A stretch of 64,000 nucleotides of DNA from Amoeboaphelidium protococcarum (Eukaryota > Aphelidiomycota > Aphelidea): positions 62,001-126,000 of the forward strand of contig JALECJ010000022.1 in the NCBI GenBank assembly GCA_023515745.1, written 5' to 3'. The position numbers and the translations under genes are program-made. Positions within the stretch are counted from its first letter, which is position 1. Every line of letters starts with the position of its first letter. A model generated the notes under the pieces. It saw nothing but the letters and a program-made list of their open reading frames with translations, was not told the origin of the DNA and did not search any database. Positions 49,216-62,097 of this stretch are shown here, one piece after another.

Positions 49216-50088
49216 TCAAATGTACCACCTTTTTATACATTAAAACTAATGCTTCCGCAGAACAGTAGTGCTCTTTTCTTTAAGCTCATACAAGGCAACG
49301 GACCACATTTGAGTTGGATCAACTCTCTCATCATTGTTCACGCGCAGATCAATAGTCTACTTGGCCTAGCGGTAGAGTCTTTTAATCTTGTCCGGGTCCA
49401 TTCTGTAGCCATTGACCATGAGAGATACGTCGCGTGTATAAGCCAGTGAGATGTGATCGATCGGTTTCTATCTGATCTAAAACCGTTTCAGCTGTTCGAT
49501 TGAATCAGTATTAGAGTGCAGGTGCGGTTAAACGTAACTTGCCCACACCGTTTACAATTCCTCCACCATATCCTTGTAAGACTAAGGAGTTTATAGCTTT
49601 ACTGAACACGACAACTACTACTGAGGATTGGATTAACACTACAAGTGACTGACAAAAGGCCTATCCGCAGTAGTAGTCAAATACTTTTGCATGAATGTAT
49701 CTATCAATTAAATCAAATGTTAAATATGATTATCAGCCAGAGCATCATTGCTCATCATGGGGAGATCAAAGAATCCAGTCATTGATGTATGAGCATGATA
49801 ACAATGAGCCTCATTGAGTAGAGAATTATCATGTGATATCGAATCAAAATACTTCTTTATAGACTAATGCAATGGGGATTCTGAAGGAGGCTCCAGATAC
49901 AATATGACAGTCTTGTACTTTGATTCAGACCAATTCGCGTCACCTTGACATGCCCGCGACTGTTTCGATCGATGCTCGGCAATCGTCAACTGGTGATCAG
50001 CGTCCATCATGATGAAACCGTCATTTTAAGGCACTTTATTCATCAGCGACTTCAAGTCCACCCTTCCATCACTGTATTATCTATCCAT
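49216..50088 (-). CDS. 2H phosphoesterase-like protein
   Basis: 290 residues, intronless. Two H-x-S motifs in the right order, HTSMTGFF and HISLAY about 135 residues apart, are what defines the 2H (LigT-like) phosphoesterase fold, which opens 2',3'-cyclic phosphates on RNA or nucleotides. The N-terminus starts with a short acidic helix and YKTVILYLEP as first strand. The assignment rests on motifs only. Other possibilities are not excluded. Confidence 0.45.
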
Positions 50089-50398
50089 TTTAAGTAAGAT
50101 TTTATATATAAGAATATTAAAAGTTCAGTCTTATCGGTAGCAATCGTGATAACAGAGTGGCGTTATGGTGACTGAAAATAGACTCGAACAAAATTCACAA
50201 GTGAACTGAGGCAGAGAAGGGGGCTGACGCGGGATGACTCAGCAAGAGAGTCAGGTGAAACCAAATCGGTCTTTGACTATATGTTAGTGTGAATATATTA
50301 GCACATATAAAAAATACGAAATTGAGTGAGAACAAGATAGATAATAGCTATAACAACTAAGAGAGAAGAATTAAAAGACTAGTTCTGAAAGGTCAACA
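50089..50398. other. Intergenic, nothing recognised
   Basis: 310 bp between the 2H gene start and the 3' end of the mitochondrial protein gene; AT-rich with one GACGCGGG near 50226. Confidence 0.45.
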
Positions 50399-51016
50399 TC
50401 ATGATGATTCAACGCGGAATGAGGCATACTTCTTTCCATAGTACCACTTCCATCGCCGAGAATGAGGTTTATTAAATGACATGCGATGCGCCTGAATAAT
50501 CTTTGCAACCTGTTCCTTACTACATTTGAACATTATTCCTAATCTAGAAGGCCTGTATTTTATCCTGTCTTCCGAATTGAACTTTACAATCTACTACAAC
50601 TCTTCTGATGTCAGATCCCGAGGTTTGTACTTTCCGTGATGATCATACGCGACAGGTGGAAGAATCTTGTCCAAATTTTTATTCACAGCAGACAATTAGT
50701 CAGATTCAGATATTTACTAAACATGCTCATACAAAGGCTTTGGTCTGAATGTTTCACAAAATACAGCAGAAGTGTTCGCGTCTTTGGATGAGGTAATTGT
50801 GATATCATTATGCTGCAGTATCTTTGGCATAGCTGGAGGATCAGGTTTGATGTGCAGCCAATCTAGACTTTTATCACTTTTAGATTTTTATAGCTAGTGT
50901 GTCAATGGCAATTTAGAGGGATCATATTGTTTGTTATATAGCCTTGACTACATTGATAGTCTAACAGAAGGCAAGCATCGCGAATTCTGGGCAATTGAAC
51001 GCGTCAATATATTCAT
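50399..51016 (-). CDS. Mitochondrial protein, neugrin/RRG9-like
   Basis: 205 residues, intronless. The N-terminus MNILTRSIAQNSRCLPSVRL is a textbook mitochondrial presequence. KPRDLTSEELQQIVKFNSED followed by RPSRLGIMFKCSKEQVAKII is a helix-turn-helix pattern shared by neugrin and fungal RRG9, which act in mitochondrial RNA or genome maintenance. The C-terminus is basic (HSRRWKWYYGKKY). Family placement is tentative; a mitoribosomal protein is an alternative. Confidence 0.5.
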
Positions 51017-51261
51017 ATCAGATATTATATTAATCTTATACACAAGTACTCACCACGATGGTTCAAGGTTATCTGTGCGATGCAGCGTAATGGTAACGAA
51101 ACGCGTTGGACGAGAGAATTTTGGGCGCGATCGCCTTCGGTCGGTTACAGATTTCTTGATTTTTGAATTTTCGCGTTCGCAGCGCTAAAGAGATCACTAG
51201 TCAAAGGGTATTTTCCTCAAAATTACATTATTTCTGTACACGTATTAGTAGTAGATATAAA

Positions 51262-51608
51262 ATGACCAAGGGTACTACATCTTTTGGTAAGAGACATACA
51301 AAGACTCATTCGCTGTGTCGCCGTTGTGGACATCGCGCTTATCACAATTAGAAGAAGACTTGCGCACAGTGTGGATACCCAGCTGCAAAGATTCGATCAT
51401 ATAACTGGAGTGAGAAGGGACAACGCAGAAAGACTACCGGTACTGGTAGAATGCGTCATTTGAAGACTATCCCACGTCGTGCTAAGAACGGTTTCCGTGA
51501 AGGTGAGATTTTATATTGTTAATCAGAGTGTAGATAATCGTATTCTTAATAATTTGCACTTGATGATGATTTGTAGGAACCGTTGCAAAGAAGGTTGTTA
51601 AGGCTTGA
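51262..51608 (+). CDS. RPL37: 60S ribosomal protein L37 (eL37)
   Basis: 90 residues in exons 51262-51502 and 51577-51608 with a 74-nt intron. It starts [16 protein letters not shown], has the zinc ribbon [37 protein letters not shown] and ends VAKKVVKA. The glutamine in YHNQKKTC is TAG, so even an abundant protein tolerates the reassigned codon. ACGCGT at 51101-51106 lies 156 bp upstream. Confidence 0.97.
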
Positions 51609-51818
51609 ACTCGCAACTGAACGTAAATATATAAACACGTTTATGAAAGATAATCTGCTTTTTTATTAGTCTTATTTAATTGACGCCTTAAATTCACAGA
51701 TTGTTTTTATGATGTTGTTCACGCGTTGATCTTGTATTTTTACTTGGCGATATCTTCACATTGCGACTTCACTTGTCCATCACACACGCGCCCTTAATCG
51801 TCACAGCTGCAGATAATT

Positions 51819-52481
51819 ATGATCAATCGGGCGTCTGCTGTGTAACAGGCCGAAAGTAGCAGCTAATCAAGCAGTAGCTCATTTTTGGCAGAGCCACTGC
51901 TTAATACATTTCCCAATGAGAAGATATTCTGCACATCTCGGCATGTTCGATTGACTTTGGAACAAGGTGGGGGATATCCCGGCGTAGGTGGCATGTATTT
52001 TGCCGATGAAGGTGTTCTATATCTTACTAATATTCGCCTGGTCTACTTTTGTATGCCACCTTAGAAACAGTTCTAAAGCCTCGATATTCCTCTTGAACGC
52101 AACATCGACACGTCAGATGGCAAGTATTTGTAGAGTTTAAAGTTTAGTCGCTCGTTGATAGGTGGCGAAGATGTTCAAGCGCTAGTTATACCTTATCCTG
52201 GTGGTGGTATCAGGGCTCCTGGCAATTTATCGCTGCATTTCAAGAAGGGTGGCGCGTAAGAATTTCACAGTCTGTACACATATGTGATTACTTCAATACT
52301 AGGCTCCGCAACTGCATAGAATCAGTAAGAGGAATAGCTGCCGCAATACTCCTCAACTGTTCAGTCCGACCATTCAGTTCTCGTACCCGCTAATCCACCA
52401 TCTTTTTAAGAGGCTGTCGAGTCATAAGCGGCACCGTCCGCTCCTCCTGTGGTGGAAGATTAGTTCAAAAGTAAATAGTGA
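51819..52481 (+). CDS. WBP2-like GRAM-domain protein
   Basis: 220 residues, intronless. A GRAM/PH-like domain is visible: EGVLYLTNIRLVYFC, FQSLDIPLERN, then GNLSLHFKKGGAQEFHSL. The tail ends in proline-rich PSFQEAV and SAPPVVED, as in WBP2 family proteins, where such motifs bind WW domains. It is convergent with the F-box gene, 60 bp apart. Confidence 0.7.
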
Positions 52482-52541
52482 ATTAAAAAGAAACTCTATT
52501 TTGTACTTATTGTTCAACTTGATATTTAGTCACCTAGTCTA

Positions 52542-53552
52542 TCAACCGAACAGCGCCGAGGCAAACACTGCATCGTCTGCCTATGCTGTAATCTCGCGTA
52601 GTGCAACTTGCGACACAGCTACTTCCACCTCAACCATTTCTAGGCGTTACATAATTCCACTGATTCCCATGGCCGTCTGCTATAAATTAGACAATTGACG
52701 GGCACAAGATTAAGGCTCAATTAGATCAATCGCAGTCAAACATCGAATCACGCGTTTATTTCTGATAGAGAACATAGTCGACAGAGGATGCAGACACTGA
52801 TTAGAAATCTATTCACATCCATCGAGAAATAGAGTATCAATTACGCGTCTCTATTCTCCTCCTAATGGTACCATCTTCATAAGAGAAGCTTCTGTGAGAT
52901 TAACACAATTTATGAATGATACCTTGGTCAGTTTCCGACATTTCGAAAGTAGAGCCTCAAATCCACGCTCTCCATAAACAGCATTAGTAACGCAATCTTC
53001 AATCGAGATGGATACTAAGTTGGGGCAGTTATTCGCTATCTCTATCAGCGTATCAGTGCAAAGCTTTCTAGATTGACTAACGCGATCAGCAGTGTCATGT
53101 TAATCATCAGTGTTTAGCGGTTCACTCTCAGCATTATTATCCAATTCTGCAGATGTCAACGAGCTAGAGCGACGCGCACTTTGTGTAGGAAGTACAATAG
53201 ATTTAATACTCTGACCACAAGCTCTAACAATCTGGGCAATATGCTAATGTCTCAAGTGTCTGGCCAGAAAGTAATCAATGTGCAATTGTTTCAGTGGAAT
53301 GCAAGCTCCAGTGACGCGACTGCTATTGACAGCCTACAGCAATGCCTTCAGTTATGACATTCTAGTCAGTGATGGAGAAGTCCACATTAATTCATTGGCG
53401 GCACCATTAAAAGCTTTGCAACACAACGCCAGATTAGCCAGATCGTTGTGCGACGACATATCAAATGATTTCTGCTCATCTTTCAAGCAGCTAAATATTT
53501 TGATCAATATTTCATCAGGCAGTTACTACATCAAACCTTGTCCTTAGATCAT
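52542..53552 (-). CDS. F-box and leucine-rich-repeat protein
   Basis: 336 residues, intronless. The F-box is near the start: LPDEILIKIFSCL then NDLANLALCCKAFNGAAN. Leucine-rich repeats of the Cys-containing type follow (LIEIANNCPNLVSISIEDC, LLSKCRKLTKVSFINC), with a later IDTLFLDGCEQISN. Such proteins are SCF substrate receptors. The C-terminus is acidic. A first ATG a few codons later (M8) would also work. Confidence 0.82.
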
Positions 53553-53983
53553 TACTGCTTTGATTTCTCTTTGACACGCTATCTTTTAGCTAGTGGTAAT
53601 ATTGCTATTTAGTGGAATTGGAGCATTTAATTATAAAATTCCAGATTGGAATGCCTTCGCAATTTATCTTCCACCCAGCATATCACTGACTGATTGGTCA
53701 ATAATATGCAAGTTAAAGGCGGCGCAATGATCAAGTACTTAGTGTTTATTTCAGATGATTGCGAAATAATCAATACCGCTGGTACCTCATATATAGTGAA
53801 TGATAATCATAGCCAAGTGCCATTGTAATGATGAGCATTGAGTACGCGTTTCAGAAATCTCAGTTTTCCATGTATTGTACAGTAGTTTGCTTTCTTTCAT
53901 TAATGCTTTGTGTTTCATCTTTCATAAAAGCTATCTTTATCTGCAAACCTTAGAGTGAGAGATATAAAAAAATTATTTTAGAA
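53553..53983. promoter_or_regulatory. Divergent promoter upstream of SPC25
   Basis: 431 bp between F-box/LRR and SPC25 starts. ACGCGT at 53844-53849 lies 135 bp before the SPC25 ATG, a fitting place for an MBF-type element on a mitotic gene. Confidence 0.5.
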
Positions 53984-54929
53984 ATGTTTACACCAAGAAG
54001 CAGAAAGACTTTGATGGCGCCTCAGAGATAGGATACTCTTATTGACTTTGAAAAGAGTTTTGAGTAAATGGCTGCCTTGACGAAAGAGTTTGATGACTGG
54101 ATTGGCAAGAAGAAACGACTGGTGCTGTCTGGCAAAACTTCACACTTACACCAAGTGGAAAGTATTCGTAAACAGATTCGTCTGTTAGAGGAGCAGAATG
54201 ATCAAGCATAGTATTCGATTGCCAATAAGAAACAAGGTATGTTTTTTATTATCACATAATATATTATAACTATGTATTGGTGTAGAAATCGAGCAAAATG
54301 AAATTGCCTTGTCCAATCTGGAGAACGATATGGTTGAATTGGAGGAGTAATGTGGATAGTTGCAAAGTCATCACGATAGTTTATTGAGACTGAACAAGGA
54401 TTTGAAACAACAACATCTGTCATTAGAGAGAGGTAATTTATTCTTGTTCCAGCATAATGTCTCTTACGCTCGTGTATCGTAGACTTGAAAGCACAGCGCG
54501 AATTGCAATAGGAACAGAATGCTAAAAATTTACCAGAATTGCAAGCTTTCGAGAAATATCTTGCGTTAAAGATTATTGGCGTACAGAGTAAGCTTATATT
54601 GAATCAGTATCACAATAATCATCAATCGTGATCAAGTGTAGGCAATCAGATGAAATTCATCTTTACAAACATCGACCCTTAAAATTCTAGTAGAGAATGT
54701 ACATTCATCTTGAATCTATCTGACAGCGATTATCAAGGTAAATTCTTTTCTTATTAACAACTAAAAGATCATGTATCATCCAATTATACGCAATTGTAAT
54801 GTAGTCACGTAATGCTAGCCATCACTGGACAATATGCTCGTTCTCGTGTCCATTCTGAATAAAACGAGAAACTTTAGCGCGTTTCTGAAACAAGTTCGTT
54901 CCTCTTTTGTGAAATGTTTCTCGCAGTGA
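53984..54929 (+). CDS. SPC25: Kinetochore protein SPC25
   Basis: Five exons: 53984-54236, 54286-54432, 54483-54597, 54642-54737, 54805-54929, with introns of 44-67 nt. The N-terminal half is a coiled coil (SIRKQIRLLEEQNDQAQ). The C-terminal globular domain carries MKFIFTNIDPQN (in animals FIFTNIDPKN), FILNLSDSDYQV and NKTRNFSAFLKQVRSSF, all SPC25 hallmarks. SPC25 pairs with SPC24 in the Ndc80 complex and anchors it to the inner kinetochore. The exon joins keep frame throughout and end at TGA. Confidence 0.9.
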
Positions 54930-55102
54930 CGCGCCGAGTATCTTTGGCTAGCACTGTACTACCACTACCACCATTGAGACGTTGTTTTAATAATAATAAT
55001 TGTATTTTTGGAGTGATATCTTATTCATCCTATTAATAGAATAATTTCTCTCCTTCAATTCTATATTCTCAAAGCAGGAGCATTAGCATATCGTCTCAAT
55101 TT

Positions 55103-57320
55103 ATGATGACTACATCCAGTGGCAAAGGTGGCTCGTAGAAGCGATAAGCTGATATTAGGTAATTTTAGTTATAACTATATCAGAAAAAGTAATGTTAAAT
55201 TAGTACAGTGTAGCTCGTATTTTGGGTCTGCTGATGGAAAGAAAGTGCAATCATCGCAGTAGTCGCAAGATTCTGAAGTGTCGCTGAAGAAGTAAAAGAT
55301 TAATCGTCTGTAAGATGGCGATAATGACGCTGTTAAAAGCGAAGCAGACGTGGATAAAGCAGAGTCTGCTGCATTGGCTCGTGAAGTGAAAGAGGGCAAG
55401 TTTTAAGTACATGCACCTACTAGTCCTTAGCAGTCACAAGGTAAGAAGTAGACTGCTTTTAGTGAATTGTCACAGACTTTTGAAGAGATCGAAGGGACGA
55501 CGAAGAGATTGGCCATTCTGGAGATTCTTACCACATTCTTTGTTAAAGTTATCCGTGAAAACCCCAAAGATTTGATTAGTGTCATCTATCTGTGTATCAA
55601 TCGCATTGGCCCGACATGGGAGGCTGCAGAACTGGGAATCGGAGAGACGGTGCTCATCAAAGCCATTGCTTCTGCTACAGGGCGTCCCATTCCAAAGATT
55701 AAGGCGGAGATGCATAATTTGGGAGATCTCGGTTCAGTCGCTCAGTAATGCAGAAACAACTAGCCTACCATGTTCTAGCCGAAGCCTCTGACAGTATAGA
55801 CAGTGTTCAAGACTCTTACAGAAATATCAAAGATCACCGGTCACTCTTCAATGCAAAAGAAGATTGACAAAATCAAGTTTCTATTGGTATCATGTCGCGA
55901 TAATGAGACCAAGTTTATCATCAGAATGTTGGAGGGAAAGTTGAGAATTGGACTCGCTGAAGCTTCAGTTTTGACCGCGTTGGCTCATGCATCTGTGCTT
56001 AGTCGAAATTTTGAATTGAAGCGATAAGATTTAGAGGTGGAGTTGAGTTAGGCTGTTGAGGTGGTGAAACAAGTGTATAGTGAAGTACCAATGTACGAGC
56101 GTATTGTTCCGGTTCTGCTGGAGAGTGGTCACGAGAATCTTGAGGATAGTTGTAAACTCACACCTGGTATTCCTCTGAAGCCCATGCTGGCTCATCCTAC
56201 AAAGGCTATATCTGAAGTCTTGGATAGATTCGATGGAGTTCCATTCACTTGCGAATACAAGTACGATGGTGAGAGAGCATAGATTCATCAACTGTCTCCA
56301 GGCAAGGTTGTAATCTTTAGTAGAAATCAGGAGAACATGAGCGAAAAATACCCAGATATTGTGGCAGCTATGAACAAGGCACCTAAAGCTGGTGTTAACA
56401 GTTTTGTACTTGACAGTGAAGCCGTGGCTTGGGATAGAGAAAAGAAGTAGATTCTTCCATTTCAAGTTCTTAGTACCAGAAAGCGAAAGGATGTCTCAGC
56501 TGAAGATATTAAAATCCAAGTCTGTCTATTTGCTTTTGATCTCCTCTATCTGAATGGTTAATCTCTGGTCCGACATTCTTTTGCCGAGCGAAGACGTATG
56601 CTTTATGAGTCTTTTCATGAGATTGAAGGTGAGTTTACGTTTGCGAAACACCAGGATGGTAATACTATTGAAGACATTTAAATGTTCTTGGATGAATCTG
56701 TGGCCGGAAATTGCGAAGGTTTGATGGTGAAGACTGTGGATGAGAATTCCTCTTATGAACCGTCTAAGCGATCGCGTAATTGGTTGAAAGTCAAGAAGGA
56801 TTACTTGGATGGCGTCGGTGACTCTTTGGACCTGGTTGTTGTCGGAGCTTATCATGGTAAAGGTAAGCGGACCGGCGGATTTGGCGGCTTCTTGTTGGCA
56901 TGTTTTGATCCTGAACGCGAAGAGTATCAGACCATCAGTAAGATTGCCACCGGGTTCAGTGAAGATGATCTGGCAAAGCATACAACCTTCTTCAAAGATT
57001 ACGTAATCTCTGGCCCAAAGTCGTATTATACTTTTGGTGAAGGTGTTAAACCGGATGTATGGCTAGAACCAGTGCAAGTGTGGGAAGTTAAAACAGCCGA
57101 TCTGTCCATCTCCCCAGTTTACACGGCAGCGAAAGGACTAGTTGATCCTGCGAAAGGCATATCACTGAGATTTCCTCGCTTTGTCCGCATTAGAGACGAT
57201 AAAGGCCCGGAGCAGTCTACCAGTCCGGAGCAAGTTGCTGACATGTACCGCAATTAAAAGATCAATCACGGCTTCGATGCAAAGAAGGGCGGTGATGATA
57301 ACATCGATGAAGATTACTGA
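55103..57320 (+). CDS. LIG1: DNA ligase I
   Basis: 720 residues in exons 55103-55158 and 55214-57320 with a 55-nt intron. The N-terminus holds a PCNA-binding box QADISSYF split by the intron; its Q is TAA. The catalytic core has [12 protein letters not shown] (nucleotidyl Lys in KYDGER), [40 protein letters not shown] and the OB part with [10 protein letters not shown] and [14 protein letters not shown]. It joins Okazaki fragments and completes repair. The invariant ERAQIH glutamine is TAG. Confidence 0.96.
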
Positions 57321-57558
57321 TAGTGCATATATTTGATAGCCGTGATGAATATTACTGCAGTTGTATCCTAAATTTTACCAGTTATTACTATGCGCTGTTA
57401 GGTGGATAATGAGTAGTTTCACGTTGAACGATTGAAATTTTGTTTTGATCACTTAAAACGCGTCTTGAAAATGCGAAAACAATTCAACTTCAAACTGTAT
57501 AACGCGTTCTCTCTTCATTGTTTCAACAACAGTACAATATAACTGCTACATTATCACA

Positions 57559-60348
57559 ATGCTTATTATATGGGATATTATGCAGTTAGTTTTGATACAA
57601 GCACTTATGCAATGTTTGGGTGCTGCATCGTCTGCTCACAAAAACATTACATAGAGTTTATTTCATGGAGCTGAATGGAGATACACGCTGCCATAGAATG
57701 GAACCAGCGCCAAAGGCATTGTCACTGCTCATCAAATTCCACCATGGGTTGTCTTTGATCCTATTTCTGCTTCTCTAAGTGCTCAGGTACCGATTCAAGA
57801 TAATTTCAGAGATGGAAAATCATTAGTCTGGCTAAAAGTTTAGGATAGATTCAACGTAACTGATATCTTCATTCATCTCAACGTTTCGCGTTTGCCTGAA
57901 TAGAAATTGTCAATTTTGGAATCCATACTGCGATCTGCTAATTTGTCATCTCTTGAGTCATCTTCTGTCTCCTCGTTCTCGCCTCCTCCGTTAATTGTCC
58001 AGAACGGATTAATACTTAATGCTGCATATTATTAATGGACTCTGCATAGGCTCACCATTAAACTGGATGATAATCACTCATTCAATGTCTCTCTTACTGC
58101 TGCCGATACGTTGCCTAAATGGTTAGAATTTGATCGTGAAATGAAGCGCGTCAGTCTCTCAACCAACAATGCCTCTTCAATTTAATCATTGAAAACTTCT
58201 GATTTTATCAAAGTCTCACTTAAAGCAATTGTTGCCGCTTATAATCTGTCCTCAACTCTAGATTTAAGTATCCCGGTTGTGTAACTTCCACGCGATGTTA
58301 AGGTATCTACTCAGTCTGTCCGGTTGAATATGACAGATTGGAATGGCAATTTTGAGGAGGTATCGATCAATTATAAGTCTCGTCCCGGCAAGTTATTTAA
58401 GATTATTTACCAAGATTAAAGTACATTTGGTGGCTTGAAGATTAAAGACAGTAGTGAGAAGATTTCTGGATTTGTTTTGGATCCATCACGATCTTTCAAG
58501 AGCTCCGTGTTATTAGTGGAAGAGAATGGTTCAAAGAGTTTGGATAAACATTATATCCTTCTCTAGATGTTATACGAACAAGATAGGCGGACTCTTTTTA
58601 ATGGTATAAAGTACCTTAAAGCGAATAGCGTCAATATGTGGAGTAACATTACGCTGATATAGTAGCAAGTGGTCACACCTCTTCCCTTCTGGGTTGCAGC
58701 CGATCAAGTGTCCATTCTTACTGCTGCCGGCGAGCCTCTCCCAAGTTGGATCACCTGTGGATTATTATCATTGTCTTCCACAAATAGAACTTCTTCTGTC
58801 ATATGCAAAGCTTTACCAAATAAGTCAAGTCTCTCATTTGGCGCTAAACTCATTACAAAGTTTGGTAATAGGGATTTCGTGAAGCGTTTTGACGTGATTG
58901 TTAATAGACATGCCCCTCCATAGATTACCGTAAAGACTAATGATAATTATCAAGTGAATGCTCAAGTGTCTTAATTTTTTGTATATCCTCTAGAACGTGT
59001 CAATCTGTTTAAGTAATAAGATTTGCTGGTATATCGTGTGTCTGGTCTGAAATCTTCTTGGTTAGTTTATGATGCCGCTAATAACTCTCTCTATGGATAT
59101 CCGTCTGAGAATTCTACATCTTACTTTACGGTTCAAGTTTGGAATACTTTTGGTGGCTATAATTCCGTTCCCGTGTAAGTCAATGCTTTGAATCTTTAGC
59201 GTAGTATTGATAACAGGCCTGACAAAGGTCTTCAAGAGACATCAACACCTATGGCTAATTGGAAGATTGCCTTAATTGCAGTTAGCTCAATATTGCTGTT
59301 GGTTATCATTGCATTTATGATTCTCTACTTCATCTTCAAGTAAAAGAGAAGTCAATCCTCTCTATGGAGTACATTTCGACGCGGTAAAAAGTAGGATTCT
59401 GTGTTTTTATCTTCATCAGATGGAGATGAATTTCGTGGTAAAGCAGTAGATGTAGATGGACAATAGACAATAGGAGCTAACTCAAGTTTTGATTGCCTGG
59501 ATGCTGTGTTAATTCATCAAAACCTTGCGGCTAATCGTTAAAGTCGTGGCTCATCTATAGTAGATTTACCGTGTAGTACCATGCCTAGCACTTCAACTTT
59601 GATGTCAGAGCATTCGAATGAACTCCGCGTAATGGCTTTCTGTGGCAAAGCATTCTATTATGAATTTCCGTATGAGCTACTACTGAAGAAATCTCCGTCT
59701 TATCAAGGTAACAGTGGTAAACATGGATGTGGTCTCCCATACCGGTCTTCATCGGATTCTGATTACCAGACACCTATTCCTTCTAGTGATTTCTTACCGG
59801 AAACTACTTCTAATTGGCACAATGATCCATATTCTAGTTACAAGCGTTATAAACTGTATGGTAGTATTGTGGACAATTCTAGTTTTAGTGATGAAGTCTT
59901 TAGCGAATTATCTGCGCGATAGGCCAACAAGAAACGCTCTCAGTAAGCTGACTCGTTCAAGACTGGTCGCAGCCAAGTTACAAATGTGTCCTCCCATGCA
60001 AGATCAAGTGATCCCTCTATATCATCATCATCGTCTGATCATCATCATACCCGTCACTCCCTCACAGAGCCAATCCATAAAGCTCTCATGAGATTTACCG
60101 CACGGATGGCTGATGGTCGTGCTTTACCTGACTGGCTTCACTTCAATCGCTCCAAGTGCTCCTTCTTTGGTGTGCCGAGTGAAATAGATTGTGGTAGTCT
60201 GTTAATTGAAGTCATCAGCTGGAAGATTGATAATGTTTTTGAAGAGATTGACATCAGCTTTGATTACTCTCTCATTAAAGATTATGAGTCTGCCACGCTC
60301 CTACTTCAAGTTTATAAAGATGATACGCAAACTTATAGTTAATTTTGA
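57559..60348 (+). CDS. Axl2-like type I membrane protein with CADG domains
   Basis: 929 residues, intronless. A signal anchor-like N-terminus is followed by an extracellular part with cadherin-like (dystroglycan-type) repeats: LPKWLEFDREM and PLPSWITCGLLSLSS. One membrane span (WKIALIAVSSILLLVIIAFM) lies near residues 566-590. The 330-residue cytosolic tail is Ser/Asp-rich and ends in another CADG-like unit, LPDWLHFNRSKCSFFGVPSEID. Fungal Axl2 marks bud sites and interacts with the polarity machinery. Two ACGCGT sites are at 57458 and 57502. Placement is by architecture. Confidence 0.68.
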
Positions 60349-60469
60349 CACTGTATAAATACATGAATCAAGATTTATTCTAATTCCCTTCCGATGTAAA
60401 CTATAAACTTTTATAAATGTGAAGTATTGACGATTGTATTATACGAAACATAACTCAACTCATTAATAT

Positions 60470-61913
60470 TCATACTACAAGCTTGCCGCAAAGTTTCTCT
60501 TAGTCAGCAGTTACTTCACACAGAGACTAAATCACCTACTAATACCACTTGATTCCATCTAAATACACCTGCTCATTCAAATATTCATTGTGATCATGTA
60601 ACAAGACTGGAGTACTGTGGATAGGCGATATTCCGATCGCAGGTATACCAGCCTATCTCAAGAACCGAGAATCAGTAGCAGCGGGGAATATCTCACATTC
60701 CAGAGTGATTCCAGATGCAGTACTTAAATCGCGCATGCAATTCCACCAGACATTGTCTTTATTCAAAGGAGTTATGCAATTGGACCAGAACTCTTGTACG
60801 TATTCCATGTGACAGTCACATTCCTTGCACCAATCCTAAAGCTGCTACTTCAAACGACCCAGATCATGAGATGGGGATACGCGCATATCAAGGCCTATTT
60901 CAAACCTCTCTGGGACCACGTTGTACTACACGCCTCCATTCATAAGAGTCACATTCACCGTGGTCACATCTCCCAGCGTCAGTCTTTATTCTCGACCTGC
61001 ATCGTCGACTTTATGGCCAACCTTCAATCTCATCTACTCAGCATCGCGAAATGCCATAACTTTACCAATAAATTTGTGCACCTTCTCTGCAGCTGTATTA
61101 CTAATAAATTAAGAGCCATGACCAACCGATCCAGTGGCATATACTTTTATCCACCATGGAGCTCGTTCACCATAATACAACTTGAAAGTGTCCGGTTTAT
61201 CACACGCCAACCCCTCATCAAGTGCGAAGGCAACATTCAGTTATTTAAATAGATCCGATTGAATGAACAACTTCATGCCGTCACCGCCGCCAATCTCTTC
61301 ATCAGGTACAAAGACTATATGCACCGTTCTCAGAGGTTTCCACAGCGTATCATCAGCGCGTATACGCCTTATAGCCTCCAGATAGCTCATACCGACACAT
61401 TTCATATCCTGCGAACCCCTGGCATAAATGTTACCATCTTTAGTTTTATGCGCGTCAAATGGAGGATATGTCCACTTATCCTACAAGTATATCTCGTAAA
61501 TGCTGATAAAGCATCAGTAGAGTGATGATAATATATAGGATAAAGCGTTAGAGATACGATACCTCAAACACGGGAACAACATCAGTGTGAGAATTCAACA
61601 TTAACGATTTCAGAGACGTATCCCTCCCCTGGACAGTGATGACAACAATAGGCTTTCCCTTAACGCACTACAAACATTTTGAATTACTTGTGTCAGATAC
61701 TGTACGTCTTGCGGTTCTTACCTCCGATACTGTACAAGGAAGCGACATATCCTCCGCTTACTACAAAAGTAAAGTTAAATAGTAGCATGTTGAATAAACA
61801 GATCAAGTGAATACCTTTCGTAAAAATTCAGCACATGCGGAATAGTCTGGCTATGGTTATACAGTTCGAATCCTCAAATATTCTCTGAAGCGAGTCACTG
61901 CTGGATCTTCCAT
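60470..61913 (-). CDS. ACY1: Aminoacylase-1, M20 metallopeptidase family
   Basis: 417 residues in exons 61815-61913, 61722-61760, 61563-61667 and 60470-61480 with introns of 54-82 nt. MEDPAVTRFREYLRIRTVQPQPDY opens as ACY1 does. The metal/catalytic motifs are NSHTDVVP, ARGSQDMKC, PDEEIGG and the final HDHNEYL; FPAATDSRFLRQAGIPAIG is also typical. It hydrolyses N-acyl amino acids in the cytosol. TAA and TAG encode Q in TVQPQPD, normal at this site (TVQPEPDY in animals). Confidence 0.93.
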
Positions 61914-62097
61914 TATCTCTTATAAAATCAAAGAAGTTTATACTTTTGAGTTAGCTGTAATCGACTGGAAACAAAACAGGACAGAAGTGTCTCGCTCCGT
62001 AAATGAACGAAACTCACTGGCTTTATATAGAGCAAATAAAAAAATAAAACTATACAGTAGTAAAAGCACCCAGCTTTTATAGACAGTGAATTCAAGG

